A DNA stretch of 64,000 nucleotides from Rhizodiscina lignyota (Eukaryota > Ascomycota > Dothideomycetes > Aulographales > Rhizodiscinaceae): contig ML978123.1 in NCBI GenBank assembly GCA_010015805.1, forward strand, positions 2,356,001 through 2,420,000, written 5' to 3'. Shown piece by piece: positions 12,045-22,314 of the stretch (positions are counted from its first letter, which is position 1; each line of letters starts with the position of its first letter). Below the pieces are notes generated by a model. That model searched no databases and was not told where the DNA came from. It worked only from the letters and a program-made list of their open reading frames with translations. A program made the position numbers and the translations under genes.

Positions 12045-13125
12045 CGGCTATCTATCACATATTTGCCGGCCTCAAAAGCGAGTGCGCCTCAGCAGCCTCA
12101 GTTCGCCGTCACCCAGCCTTATCCCAAGGAAGCGCGACCCGACTGTGCCTTCCTGAACACAAACGGGGACGACGACACCACTCCCCACGACATTTTCTTA
12201 CGACCCGACACGATTGACGCCCTAATTTCTTGCTCATCTTTCAGCATTGCAGCGTTCCTGTCTTCTGGCGAGATTCCGAATTGAGTGCCGCGCCGCATTC
12301 TTCTGCCATCAACCCACACCACACGAGAATTCCTCGGCTCCGTGCTACCTCGAGCTCTCCGTACCACGAGCTGCGCCGACATCACTGACACGCCTCACGA
12401 ATCACGCTTTCAAGCCTCGTCTTTGAACTCTAACATCCCAGCTCAAGGCAATCGAGCGTGTTTGCACTGACACTCAAACTCGACGTGCGGAACACCTAGC
12501 AAACAATTGCCAAGCCCATAGCTCGACAGCGCATCACCAACTCCGCGCTAAACCGACCCTATCTCGATTTCTTTTCACCGACATCGGCAAAATCCAGAAA
12601 ACTCGAGCTGGACTCCCGCCCTACTCCTGCCGAGCTCAATCGTCCTGAAATAGACTGTTTGACTCGAGACTTCGCTGCTCTCAAGCCGTGAAGCCTTGAA
12701 TCTCACTCTGCTGTCGCACTCGGACGTCTGGTCCGTGATCAAGCAATACCGTAAAGCTGGAGCTCCCGTCGATTTCTCAGGTCCACCAACGAGGCGCCGA
12801 CCAAGCGTACTACAATCATTACGCCCCTCGTCCAGCTGTATCGAGTGAGCGACTACCAGCTCTTCCTCAGATACAGACTCAAGCGGGGTCGTCATCGGCT
12901 TCGTCGTCGCCTCGGGGTGGATCATACAGCGGCTCCTCCGTTCTGAACGGAAGCGTATCTTCGAACACGTCCTACACCAACTCTGTTACTGGGCCACACG
13001 CAGCAGCCTTTAAAACACCCTCTCCCGAGCAAACACCGAGAGATAACGGCATTCCAGAGCAAGAATCGCCTTACGGTCAACAACAGATTTCAGGTTACGC
13101 ATACGGCCACGAGTCATACCCAAGC
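12018..13125 (+). promoter_or_regulatory. ATG-free leader of stuA, including an in-frame open extension
   Basis: In 1,108 bases there is no ATG on the + strand, while the reverse-strand equivalent (CAT) occurs about 16 times. From 12739 the reading frame of StuA is open without a stop for 129 codons up to the ATG at 13126, and its translation (for example SPEQTPRDN, PYGQQQ, YYNHYAPRP) has the same Ser/Pro/Gln/Tyr character as the StuA N-terminus. Either this is a 5' untranslated leader cleared of start codons, or part of it encodes an N-terminal extension started by a spliced exon (possible acceptor at 12779-12780) or by a non-AUG codon such as the CTG at 12757, which has A at -3 and G at +4. 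Confidence 0.6.
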
Positions 13126-15132
13126 ATGAACACAATCCAACCCGCCTACGATGTGCATCAGTCGCACATGTCGCAGCACACCTCAGGCCCGCCATCGGGC
13201 CTAGGTCATTACTCGCACTATCCACAGCCACCTCTCTTGCAGCCCGGACCACAGACGTATTCTTCTGCCCCCAATTCTTACAGCCAATATCCATATGGCG
13301 GGGGCATGAATCAGTCTCCTGCGCATCCAGTGACTTCATCAATGGGCAGTGCAATGTTACAGCAAGCCCTTCCTCTCCCAGGTAAGTTCCGCACTTCAAT
13401 TCCCAAATTAAACATCATGTCACTAATTTCAAGGCACAGCTATGGCTTCACAAGCAGGCACTGGTTCTATGCAAGGTGCTCAAAGTTACCCTCCTCACCA
13501 GTTCGATACCACCGGCCAAATCGCACCTCCAGGTGTCAAACCAAGAGTGACAGCGACCTTGTGGGAAGATGAAGGCAGCCTGTGTTTTCAGGTAGAAGCA
13601 AAGGGTGTCTGCGTGGCGCGTCGTGAAGGTCAGTATATTTCCAATCAAACGATTTGAAGGTTAAAATGAGTACGGGGCTAATGAATGGTCAAGACAATCA
13701 CATGATCAACGGAACCAAACTTCTCAATGTGGCTGGAATGACTCGAGGACGTCGTGATGGCATTCTCAAGAGCGAGAAGGTGCGCCATGTTGTGAAAATT
13801 GGCCCGATGCACTTAAAGGGTGTCTGGTATGTCTAGTTGCAGACGAGGATGCAGAGACGACAACTAACTTTCAACAGGATTCCTTTTGACCGTGCTCTTG
13901 ATTTTGCGAATAAGGAAAAGATTACAGACGTCTTGTATCCTCTGTTCGTTCACGATATTGGCGCGCTTCTCTACCACCCCACGAATCAGTCAAGAGCCAA
14001 TGTTTCCACTGGCGCGATGGCAGCAGTAGACCGCAGTCGTACGCAGCAACGATATCTCCCAGCAACACAGAGCACTCAAGCGCCACCGTTACACCATCAC
14101 CATTCGATGAGCAATCCAATGAACCAGGCACCTCCCAATTCAATCGCCCCCCATCCAGCAGCTGGTCGACCTGGACTTGACAGGGCTCACACCTTCCCGA
14201 CTCCTCCTACGAGTGCGTCGAGTGTGATGGGTATGAGTAACCAATATGGCTCCTCGGAATGGAGCGCAAGCGGTGTTTCGGGTATGCAGAACACCCAGCA
14301 ATTGTCCATTGACACAGGGCTAAGCAATACTCGTTCAGTCCCTACTACTCCGGCAACTACACCTCCAGGTAACGCAATCGGAAGCATGCAGCAATACCCC
14401 ACGACTCAATCTTACGATACTTCACGCCAAGTATACACCGCTCCACCTACGCAGACTAGTCCATACGGAACGCAGGTTCGATATGGTCAAGTTCAGCCAG
14501 GTCAATATCCAAAGACTGAAATGGCACCCCCGGCGCGTGCAGGTGAGGGTGAACAAGGTGACATAAAGCCTCCTGATATGATGGGCCAGCCGGGCACGCA
14601 TGTTCCGCACGGTGAGGAGGAAGCAGAACATGAGCAAAGCGAATACACCCACACACAAGCGCCATACTCTTCAACTCGCGATCCGTATAATTATGCGCCA
14701 GGGCCTCCTCAAGGTGCCATTCATGGTGAACCCCAACACATGTCGCCAGAACTAGCGAGTTCTCCGCATCAGAATGGCTCTGGAAGGGCTACTCCCCGCA
14801 CTACTGCGACTTCCCAGACACAGTGGTCTGGCCAGTATGGCACGCCGCAACGCGCAGCTCCAGCGAGCAATCTCTACAACGTAATGGACAATCGAGGAGC
14901 TCCAGTGAATGGCGCTGATCCCGGCTATCCTACTGCTGGATATCCGAGTCAAGCATATGCCGCTGCAAACGGTGGATCATCTGTCAAACGTGGCCGTGAA
15001 GATGATGATCAGGATTACAGACCTGATTCCCGCGATACAGATGATATCAAGGGCTTGAAGCGTCGGAAAACCGACACTATGGGTGGTGCGGTCGGAGCCC
15101 CGGCTGCAGTTGGAGCACAGAGGAGGAGATAG
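13126..15132 (+). CDS. stuA: StuA, APSES-type transcriptional regulator of development
   Basis: StuA is a nuclear bHLH-like APSES factor that controls conidiophore development, cell patterning and, in pathogens, virulence and metabolite genes. Four exons: 13126-13381, 13440-13628, 13694-13826 and 13878-15132; all three introns (58, 65 and 51 bp) have GT-AG ends and keep phase, giving 610 residues, the usual length. The APSES DNA-binding domain covers about residues 115-230 ([67 protein letters not shown]). The rest is low-complexity Gln/Pro/Ser/Tyr, and a basic GLKRRKTD segment near the C-terminus fits a nuclear signal. The start was chosen because [11 protein letters not shown] matches the start of known StuA proteins and has A at -3. 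An in-frame extension upstream is possible (see the leader entry). Confidence 0.95.
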
Positions 15133-17481
15133 CGTGCAATGGAACAAGAGCTAGTAGGATTGGGCGGCAATCTCTTTTCGGTAGACCAATGACCTGCACG
15201 AAAAGCACCTCTCGGATAATACGACGAAATTTGCCCACGACGACTTCACCACAGAAGAAGATTCCCGTTATGAATCGAATCGAATCGAATTCGAATTCGG
15301 ATGACCACACCAACCATCTACCCTCATTTACGAACGCATAGCGCCTGCGGAGAATCGGAGCGACTACACTCATTAGTTTCTTATGTGTTTCATGCACTTG
15401 CGCCTTGATTTCCATGGGTTTTGCAACAGGATACCGGAATTCATGACGACGATTACGACCATTTCTTTTCCCTGGCTTCTGAACCTCTAACATTCGACTT
15501 TCACCCGCCTCTGCTTCTCACCACGAACGATAATGACACGGTCTACTTCTGCTGCATCGAAACGCGAATCGGAATTGAACGGATGCCAGTGACGAAACGA
15601 CGGAAGGATTGCGACCTGTTTTTGCGTGTACCATTCTCTCCCTTGTGGCTTGTATCTTCTTATGAAGCCTGGGGAGTTCCCCTTTGACTTGTCCCGGCGT
15701 GGGCGAGGAAGGGCTTAGATACATATTCCCCTCTTTGTGGTTGTTTTCTAATTCGGCTGATGAAGGTGCTGGCAACGCTCCACATGTGTCTCCGGAGGCT
15801 TTGCTGTCGAGATGTGCAATGCCATGTCGAGAAGCAGACGGAATTCGGCATGGAGTTGTGGAGCGTGGATGATATGTTGTTTGGGAAAAAGTTGTTGTTT
15901 TTCTCAATGTGTCGTATCAGCAGCTCGTGGCGACTTGTCGAAGAGGAGCTGAGACATTGGCAGATGTCATGAGCGACGAGCGATGATTGTGGCGGGCTGT
16001 AGTGAGCGATCTTCCTTTTAGTTTATTTTATTTTCTACCTTTTGCTTCGAGGTCTCTTATGTGGAATGGACGATGGCTGGGATGTGGATCAGAACTGATT
16101 GCTTCCGGCTTGGATGACATGGATTCATGATAATGAGGAATTCAAAAGCCACATTTTTTCTCTTCTTCACTTTTTGTTTATTAACCTTTATACCAAATTA
16201 CCGACCCTCTTCACTTCCCTGTTGCTGCCTGCGCCTCGTCTACCGTGATATTGCTCGTGCTTGTAAGTATCTCATATGAGACATCGTATGACCAAGCAGA
16301 AGCATTTTTCCCATGAAGATTCTACTTGCCTTTGAACCCCAAGCTTCTTCCTCGTTACCCCAAGACCAGCAATTGGAGGATTGCGGGATCCTCTCATTGG
16401 GACGACCATTGCCACAGACTAGAGATGAATTGAGTTCATGGCCAGAGTATGCATTGTTTGATATTCCAGAGTCTTCTTGGCTAGAGCGAATGGACGTGAC
16501 GAAAAAGTCGCGCTTATGGCACATTGAACTGCCTAGATACAGAGCCTCTTGAGACAATATACATTTCATTCATTGAAGCTACATATAATTAGTTCACATG
16601 GCTCACGGCTTAGCATGTGAACTTTTCAGATGCTCTTGCCTGCGTTCAAGAGGAAAAGTTGCGCGCTCCTTATACTGGACTTTCGACCTCTGTCTGGGCC
16701 TTAGCTATTTTGTCCGCTTCCAGAATAAAAGGGGTTGATCGTCTCCGCCATCAGACTTCATCCTTCGCTCCATTACTCCACACAGATTTTATGGCTTGAT
16801 GCTTGAGCATTGTCAGGCATCTTGATTGCGACAGACCTATGAATTTATGCAAGCAATTAACGATGACTGGTCTACGGCTTCGAGCCAGAGCTCCGGTTTG
16901 GATAAGACCTCTTCTGATTCCTTCGGACTGCTCTGCGATAATACTCCGCAATGGCCTTCAATTCTGTAGTTATCATATCTAACCGTGCTTGAGGCTTGGT
17001 AGGTAACCAAGTGCTAGCTACTGTCATTCATGTATCCGCGTTGTGGTTGAGATCTGTTACCTCAGAGACGCTACCCGTTCGTGGAAGTCTTTCTGTCACT
17101 GCAACACCAAATGGTGGCGCCCTCACCCCAGTCACATGGCACTCATTTTATACACACAACACAATTTCCCGCGTTCAGATGTAAACATTCTTTTGACCTT
17201 CTCCTTCTTTCTTCTTCCTCCGGACAACACGCGTCAACCAGAAACATGTCTTGATCGCTCGCTGTTTCTCTCCGCGTACGGCAATATACTAAGGAAAACA
17301 TTCATTTCTGCACTGGAAACTTCTACGACATTTTCACCCTTTCTTTGGGGCTGCCTGGCGCTGTCACCACCTTCCCAGACTCCTACAGCCTACATCCAAC
17401 CTGACAAATTTCAACGACACCTACACCTGCGCTACGCGTACGATACTGTCAATATATTCAACCTCTCCACCTGCTCAAACC
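15133..17481. other. intergenic between stuA and the E2 gene
   Basis: No gene is supported. A 79-codon frame at 16313-16552 has an ATG but no recognisable domain, and it is overlapped by a 109-codon reverse frame. The left part should carry the stuA 3' UTR, the right part the promoter of the next gene. Confidence 0.5.
15272..15298. repeat. short GAATC-type tandem repeat
   Basis: About five consecutive near-perfect copies of a five-base unit (GAATC, the last ones drifting to GAATT) lie in the presumed stuA 3' UTR. It looks like a simple microsatellite. Confidence 0.6.
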
Positions 17482-19856
17482 ATGGATAGCGGAGGCAATC
17501 CAAATCGCTCGGGCGACCGCTTTACAGGTGGTCCGCCTCCTTACGGCTCCTCTTCCGCGCCTGAACGACACGGACGAGGCGAGCTCCACGCCGGCATGCT
17601 CCAGGAGGAGCAAGATCGCCAGCTCGCTGAACAAATGGCACGTCTTGGCTATGATGAAATACGAGGCAGATCTTCGACAGGACCAGTTTCTAGATCTGTC
17701 GACGACGCACCTGGACGCCCCTCCACTGGTGATCCAGCCAACAGTACAGCTCTTATACCATCAGCTGCCCATCTTACAATCGACGAGAGAGATATCAAAG
17801 CATTCGCATCTAAGATGCTGAATACTCGCTGCAGCACCCGCAATTGTAGGAAGACCTTGGTCTCAAACAAGACGGAGCTAGGAACTATCTTCGCGTTGTT
17901 CATGAGAGCTATGTCCTCTGAATTCCCAACACCTTTGACCCCAATCAGACAGTGTGTTCATTGTCACGGCTTTACCTGCATTGGCTGTGGAACACGGAAC
18001 GGGCCTCGTCCTGTTTGCGATAAGGGTTGCGTTGAAGGCGGCCTATTCGTCGTGTGGGTCTTTCTCTGCGGATTCGATCATCTGGGTGGGAAGACAATGA
18101 CGGAAGCAGAAGTGAGACAGAGGCAGACCAGCCTGCGTCCTCGCGATACGGCAAAAGGCACTGGGTACGACACAAGGAGTAATGCGGTTGCGTCCCTACC
18201 TCCTCCACCATATACTGGGTTCTATGCCCAGCCAAACCTCACCTTACCTGAGAGCAGAAACATAGCTCGTCGTGCGGTTCCGCGAACCGATGCTGTGGAG
18301 AGGGATATCGATTTCAGCTACGAGAAAATTATGCGTGGGCTTACGATGGTACTTCCAGCCCTAGACCGAAATTCCGCGTTCGACAGAGCACCACCGAGAA
18401 CTCTTGCAGCCATGATACTACGGTGTTCCATCCTCGACAAAGCAGCAGAGCTTCTGCGCAATGATTCTATCAACGATGTGCTCAAGCGCAGTGAAATCTA
18501 CATCGCTGTGTTGAATTTCACCTCCGCGTTGGTTAAGCACCCCTCAACTGCCATCACCGCTGTCAGTGACCGTACCGTTCGCGAAAAGGACTTGAATCTC
18601 CTGGAGCTTTCTTTCCATACCGACCACTCTGTGGATTCTGCACGCGGCAAGGTCGATGTTCGATCGTCCTTGGCCAAGGCAATCAGGAACATTGCAGAGC
18701 AAAGCCAGATGATCTTGCAGCGTGCGGCACGTAACCCACGCGAATTCTCGAACACGGAAGATCGGAAAGTTATCGACTTTTGCCGGTTTGCCAGTGGGCT
18801 GGCCACGTAGCTGAACATCAGCGCTTTGCAGCACGGGACCGCTGCTATGGAAGCTCCAACCTATGACAGGTCGGAGGAGGAGTGGCACCGGGAGCACTCC
18901 GTATCAGAAATCCCAGACGACCAGCTGTTCGCTCGTTTCCATTTTGCACCACAGGCAGCCAATTTTGGTCGTGGCAGGCATGGCCGGATGAGCAAACTAG
19001 TGACAGAGCTCGCTAATATGAAGACGTCGCTCCCAATGGGCATATTCGTGCGCTATGCAGAGTCTCGCATCGGCTTTATGAAAGTCCTTATCGTCGGCCC
19101 CCGGGACACGCCGTACGAGAACGGCCTCTTCGAGTTCGATCTCCTTTGTGGGTACAACTACCCCTACGAGCCGCCCAAGTTGTTCTTCCGCGGTGCTACA
19201 ATCGAAGGCTCTCCAAGGGAGATCAATCCAAATCTCCATAAAGATGGAACAGGTATGTTCCCGTGTCTCAAATGTTTCTATGGTATCAGATCCTACTACT
19301 ATTATTCGCAACTGGAGGGGCCACATCGCAAGATGAGCCGCTCCAAATTATGAATCTGATAGCGTAAGTTGTGGCGCTGATTGCTAGTCATTCGCTCCGA
19401 ATCTTCGCTAACTATCCTTTGTTAGTGTGCCTTTCGCTCCTTGGCACTTGATATGGAGAGCCTTGGAGGCCAGAGCAGAGCACGATCTACCAGGTGCTGG
19501 TCTCCGTGCAGTCGATGATCTTCTGTGAGGAGCCGTGGTATAACGAGCCTTCCCACCAGGCGAACAGTGGCACGCTTCCACAGGGAAGAGAGATATTGCG
19601 TGCACACAACGCAATGACGCGTCGCACGACCGTGGCGGGGATGTTGCGATGGCTCAATGAGGGGGCGGGCATCTGGACAGATGTGGTGCATCGACACTGG
19701 CACGTTAACCAGTTGAGAATTGTACAGGTGGCCCAGAGCTGGGCGATGGAAGAGGCTGGTGGGCCGCCGCTGCCGCAGCAGCACAGAGTGGGAGTTTTGG
19801 TGGCTGAATTGCAAAGGGCGCTCGACCGGCACTTGCGTAGCCAGGAGAGGAACTGA
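17482..19856 (+). pseudogene. large E2 ubiquitin-conjugating (UBC) protein gene with two in-frame stops
   Basis: The product would resemble the big E2 enzymes of the BIRC6/UBE2O kind. The first 442 codons hold a Cys-rich module (NTRCSTRNCRKTL, CVHCHGFTCIGCG, CDKGC) followed by a helical region. A TAG at 18808-18810 then breaks the frame, which continues unchanged into a UBC domain (MKVLIVGPRDTPYENG, YNYPYEPPKLFF, NPNLHKDGT). After an intron (19253-19425, CTAAC branch point) comes the catalytic VCLSLLGT motif, and the next codon, normally Trp, is TGA (19449-19451). Beyond it the frame is open again through the conserved VSVQSMIFCEEPWYNEP to the end at 19856. A 63-bp intron (18769-18831) could remove the TAG but its GTTATC donor is weak; no intron removes the TGA. 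A recent pseudogene, an assembly error or stop readthrough are all possible. Confidence 0.7.
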
Positions 19857-20275
19857 ATTTGTGTCCTCCAATATGCGAAGGAGGTTCTATACCACGGGGG
19901 AATCGATTTTCGAGCGGGCGGACCAAGTGACTTTTGGATATCTCATGTATCGACACTCGCGGCATGGTCTCTACATTCCTGACCCTATTGAATCGGTCTC
20001 TTCGGAGTTCTCGTACTAGGGCGCCTGTAGTGTCTTGCCTTCTCTACTGGATCGGTCCCATTTTGGGTATTCGTACTAGAGTGACAGCGTAGTTAGCAAA
20101 GATCGATACCTTTCTCTTCAGCTTGCTTGATGCTTTTCACGGACTGCAGAAATCTCGATAGAACAAGTCTCTCTCGAGGCTATTTACAGAGCTCTTCCAT
20201 CTATGACTCTATGTGCTTTTCGCTGATCCCATGCGAAGCAGACTGAAGCAGACTCACAAATGAAAATCAAACGGT
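19857..20275. other. convergent intergenic region
   Basis: About 420 bp between the 3' ends of the E2 gene and the 2H phosphoesterase gene. Nothing recognisable beyond presumed 3' UTRs. Confidence 0.5.
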
Positions 20276-21371
20276 CTAAAAGCCTGCCCCAACCATCTCG
20301 CTTCTGCCGCCTCCGTACCATACTGTGCCCGCTCTGCAGTCCAGACCCCTCTCTTCACCCACAATCCATTGCACACCTTCTCTCCGCTCATCTCCCTCTT
20401 TTGGCCAGAACTCTGACTCCAGCCAGTGATTCAACTCCTCCACTGTCTCAACAAGCTGCTTCATCTTCTCCGGGTCCGGCTTGCCGTCCGCATCTGAGAA
20501 GTCGCCTCTGTCAATGAACCGCGCGATCGTCAAATGTGCACTCGGAACGACATATCTGCTTGCTACCTGAACGCCAGCCTTCTCAGCAGTAGTATACAGG
20601 TCGCGACGGAGATGGTGATAGCTGTACGAGTCCTCGTCAGCTGTGCGACCAGGTGGAAGCGCCTCGCCTGCTGCGGGGAGGAATGACAAGGCGAGCGCTT
20701 GAGCGTCATAGCTTATCATGGGTTTGATGAGGCGTGCACGATGGCTCTGCGTGTAGTTAACCAGGGTTGGAAGACTCGGCTTGATGGCTTCGACGAGAGC
20801 TGCAATGGTCTCGGCGGTCTGGGAGTGGTTGACCTCGATGGCTGTGAGATGGAGGTTCGGAGGCGGCATTACCCACAAATCTAGTGCCATGAGCTACGTC
20901 TTCATATGTTCAATTTTTTTTTGGGAGCGCGTAAGATTGCACTCTCTGGAAGACTCACTTGGCGCAATTGCGAGCAATTTCTGCTGTACCGTGTCGACGA
21001 GCTGACGTACCCGCTCAGGAGGGCGCGCCCAGAGAGTGAGACAGTGCCTAGGGTCATCATAACCAGGCTCTACTGTAGGGTCGTGAACTCTGCGGAGGAT
21101 CTCGTCGACGAGCACGCCAGAGAAAGCCGGATCAAGCAGCTTTGTCTTCTGCTGGGCGTTCCTGGTCGTCCGATGGGAGGCGTAGCGCGCCTGAATCGTC
21201 TTCTACAGAGCGTTGTGAGCATCTGGAATAATAAGGAACTGGGATCGATTGCAGTACAATATCATCGTTTGAGCCTTCGATGAGAGCGTCGTACGGGTTG
21301 GAATAGTTCCCGGACGAGCCTCCCGACAGGTCCTCAAATGCAATTTGAGTATGAGGTTGAATGTGAACCAT
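20276..21371 (-). CDS. 2H phosphoesterase superfamily protein (LigT / RNA ligase-cyclic phosphodiesterase-like)
   Basis: 2H enzymes hydrolyse 2',3'-cyclic or 2'-5' phosphodiester bonds with two H-x-T/S motifs. Three exons on the minus strand: 21371-21240, 21190-20959 and 20880-20276, with introns of 49 and 78 bp, giving 322 residues. Both catalytic motifs are visible: PNLHLTAIE (His132, Thr134) and PSAHLTIARF (His237, Thr239), with spacing usual for the fold. The third-exon acceptor (CACTAG at 20881-20882) was chosen over a nearer one because it keeps the phase and yields APNLWVMPPPNLHLT. The first donor (GTTCCT) is unusual but gives a clean join. Substrate is unknown; tRNA or other RNA ends are typical for the family. 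Confidence 0.82.
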
Positions 21372-22314
21372 AGTAATCTGCAGTAGTTTCTACAAATGTG
21401 GATCGAACTGACTATTAGTGCTAGACCTGCATTTGTACGATCTTTAAGAGATATTTTCTTTTAAAACTTCAGAGTCCGTTCAAGAACAAACTTGCACGTT
21501 TTAAGAAATAATAACAAAAGGGAAAATTATAGCTGAATGCAGAACTGGATAATCTCGCTATAGCCTAGTTTTTTGAGTCAAATATTTATGAATTAAGTAG
21601 TAAGAGTATACAGAACAATATCACGGATAGTCCTTCGTGGTAACAAGCTTTCGCCTAATATACTTCTTTGAGTTAGCGTAGCATGGAACTCAGGACGGGA
21701 TGATTCCGTAGAGTATCTGTCACTTCGATGCTGCCACTCAAACATCTACCACTACTTTAAGATGTCAACTTCGTCGAGGCTTACAACTCTTGCAACCTCT
21801 CTCCATAGTTATCAGTATATAAGAAGCCCCTACACTCAGTCTCAATGCACTCAACAAACTTCTACCCCACCCACCTTGTACTTCAAAAGAACAACTCCTG
21901 GTATGAGCCAGGTTGTTCAACATCTTTACTCTTTTCCTCCCTGCTATCGAGGTTAAAACTACGTCTGCTTTGCTTTACCTTACACTATGCTCGTTTCTCG
22001 TTTTAGCCTTCGATGTCCAACTCACAAAACACTCATCTTCGCTAAAGGAGGAATGGCGCCTAAAGTCGGCCGAAGCGCGGTAGGATGCCGGAGCGACTTC
22101 GGAAGACCTCAACGCGTTCGCGTTAAGACGCGACTTCCAATTTTTGGAGCTCCCGTTTGTAGCATCACCTCGTCTACACGTAATAGTGGCGGCCCCTCAT
22201 TTGAGAAGCTGCTGGTGTGCTGCTCATCGTCTGAGAGCCAATTCCGAGTCAATTGTTCTCTCAGGGTGCTGCAACAACTCTTTACTTACTCGATGCACAC
22301 TTTCAAGGTGGGCC
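21372..22314. other. divergent intergenic region upstream of the 2H and DNMT5 genes
   Basis: The left part is AT-rich without a gene. A 134-codon ATG frame (21987-22391, +) runs across the presumed DNMT5 start in another frame; it has no recognisable domain and would act as an overlapping upstream ORF if it lies in the mRNA. Confidence 0.45.

Noticed and set aside
16313-16552. 79-codon frame between stuA and the E2 gene
   Set aside because: Has an ATG but no recognisable feature, and a longer antisense frame covers it; not enough to call a gene.
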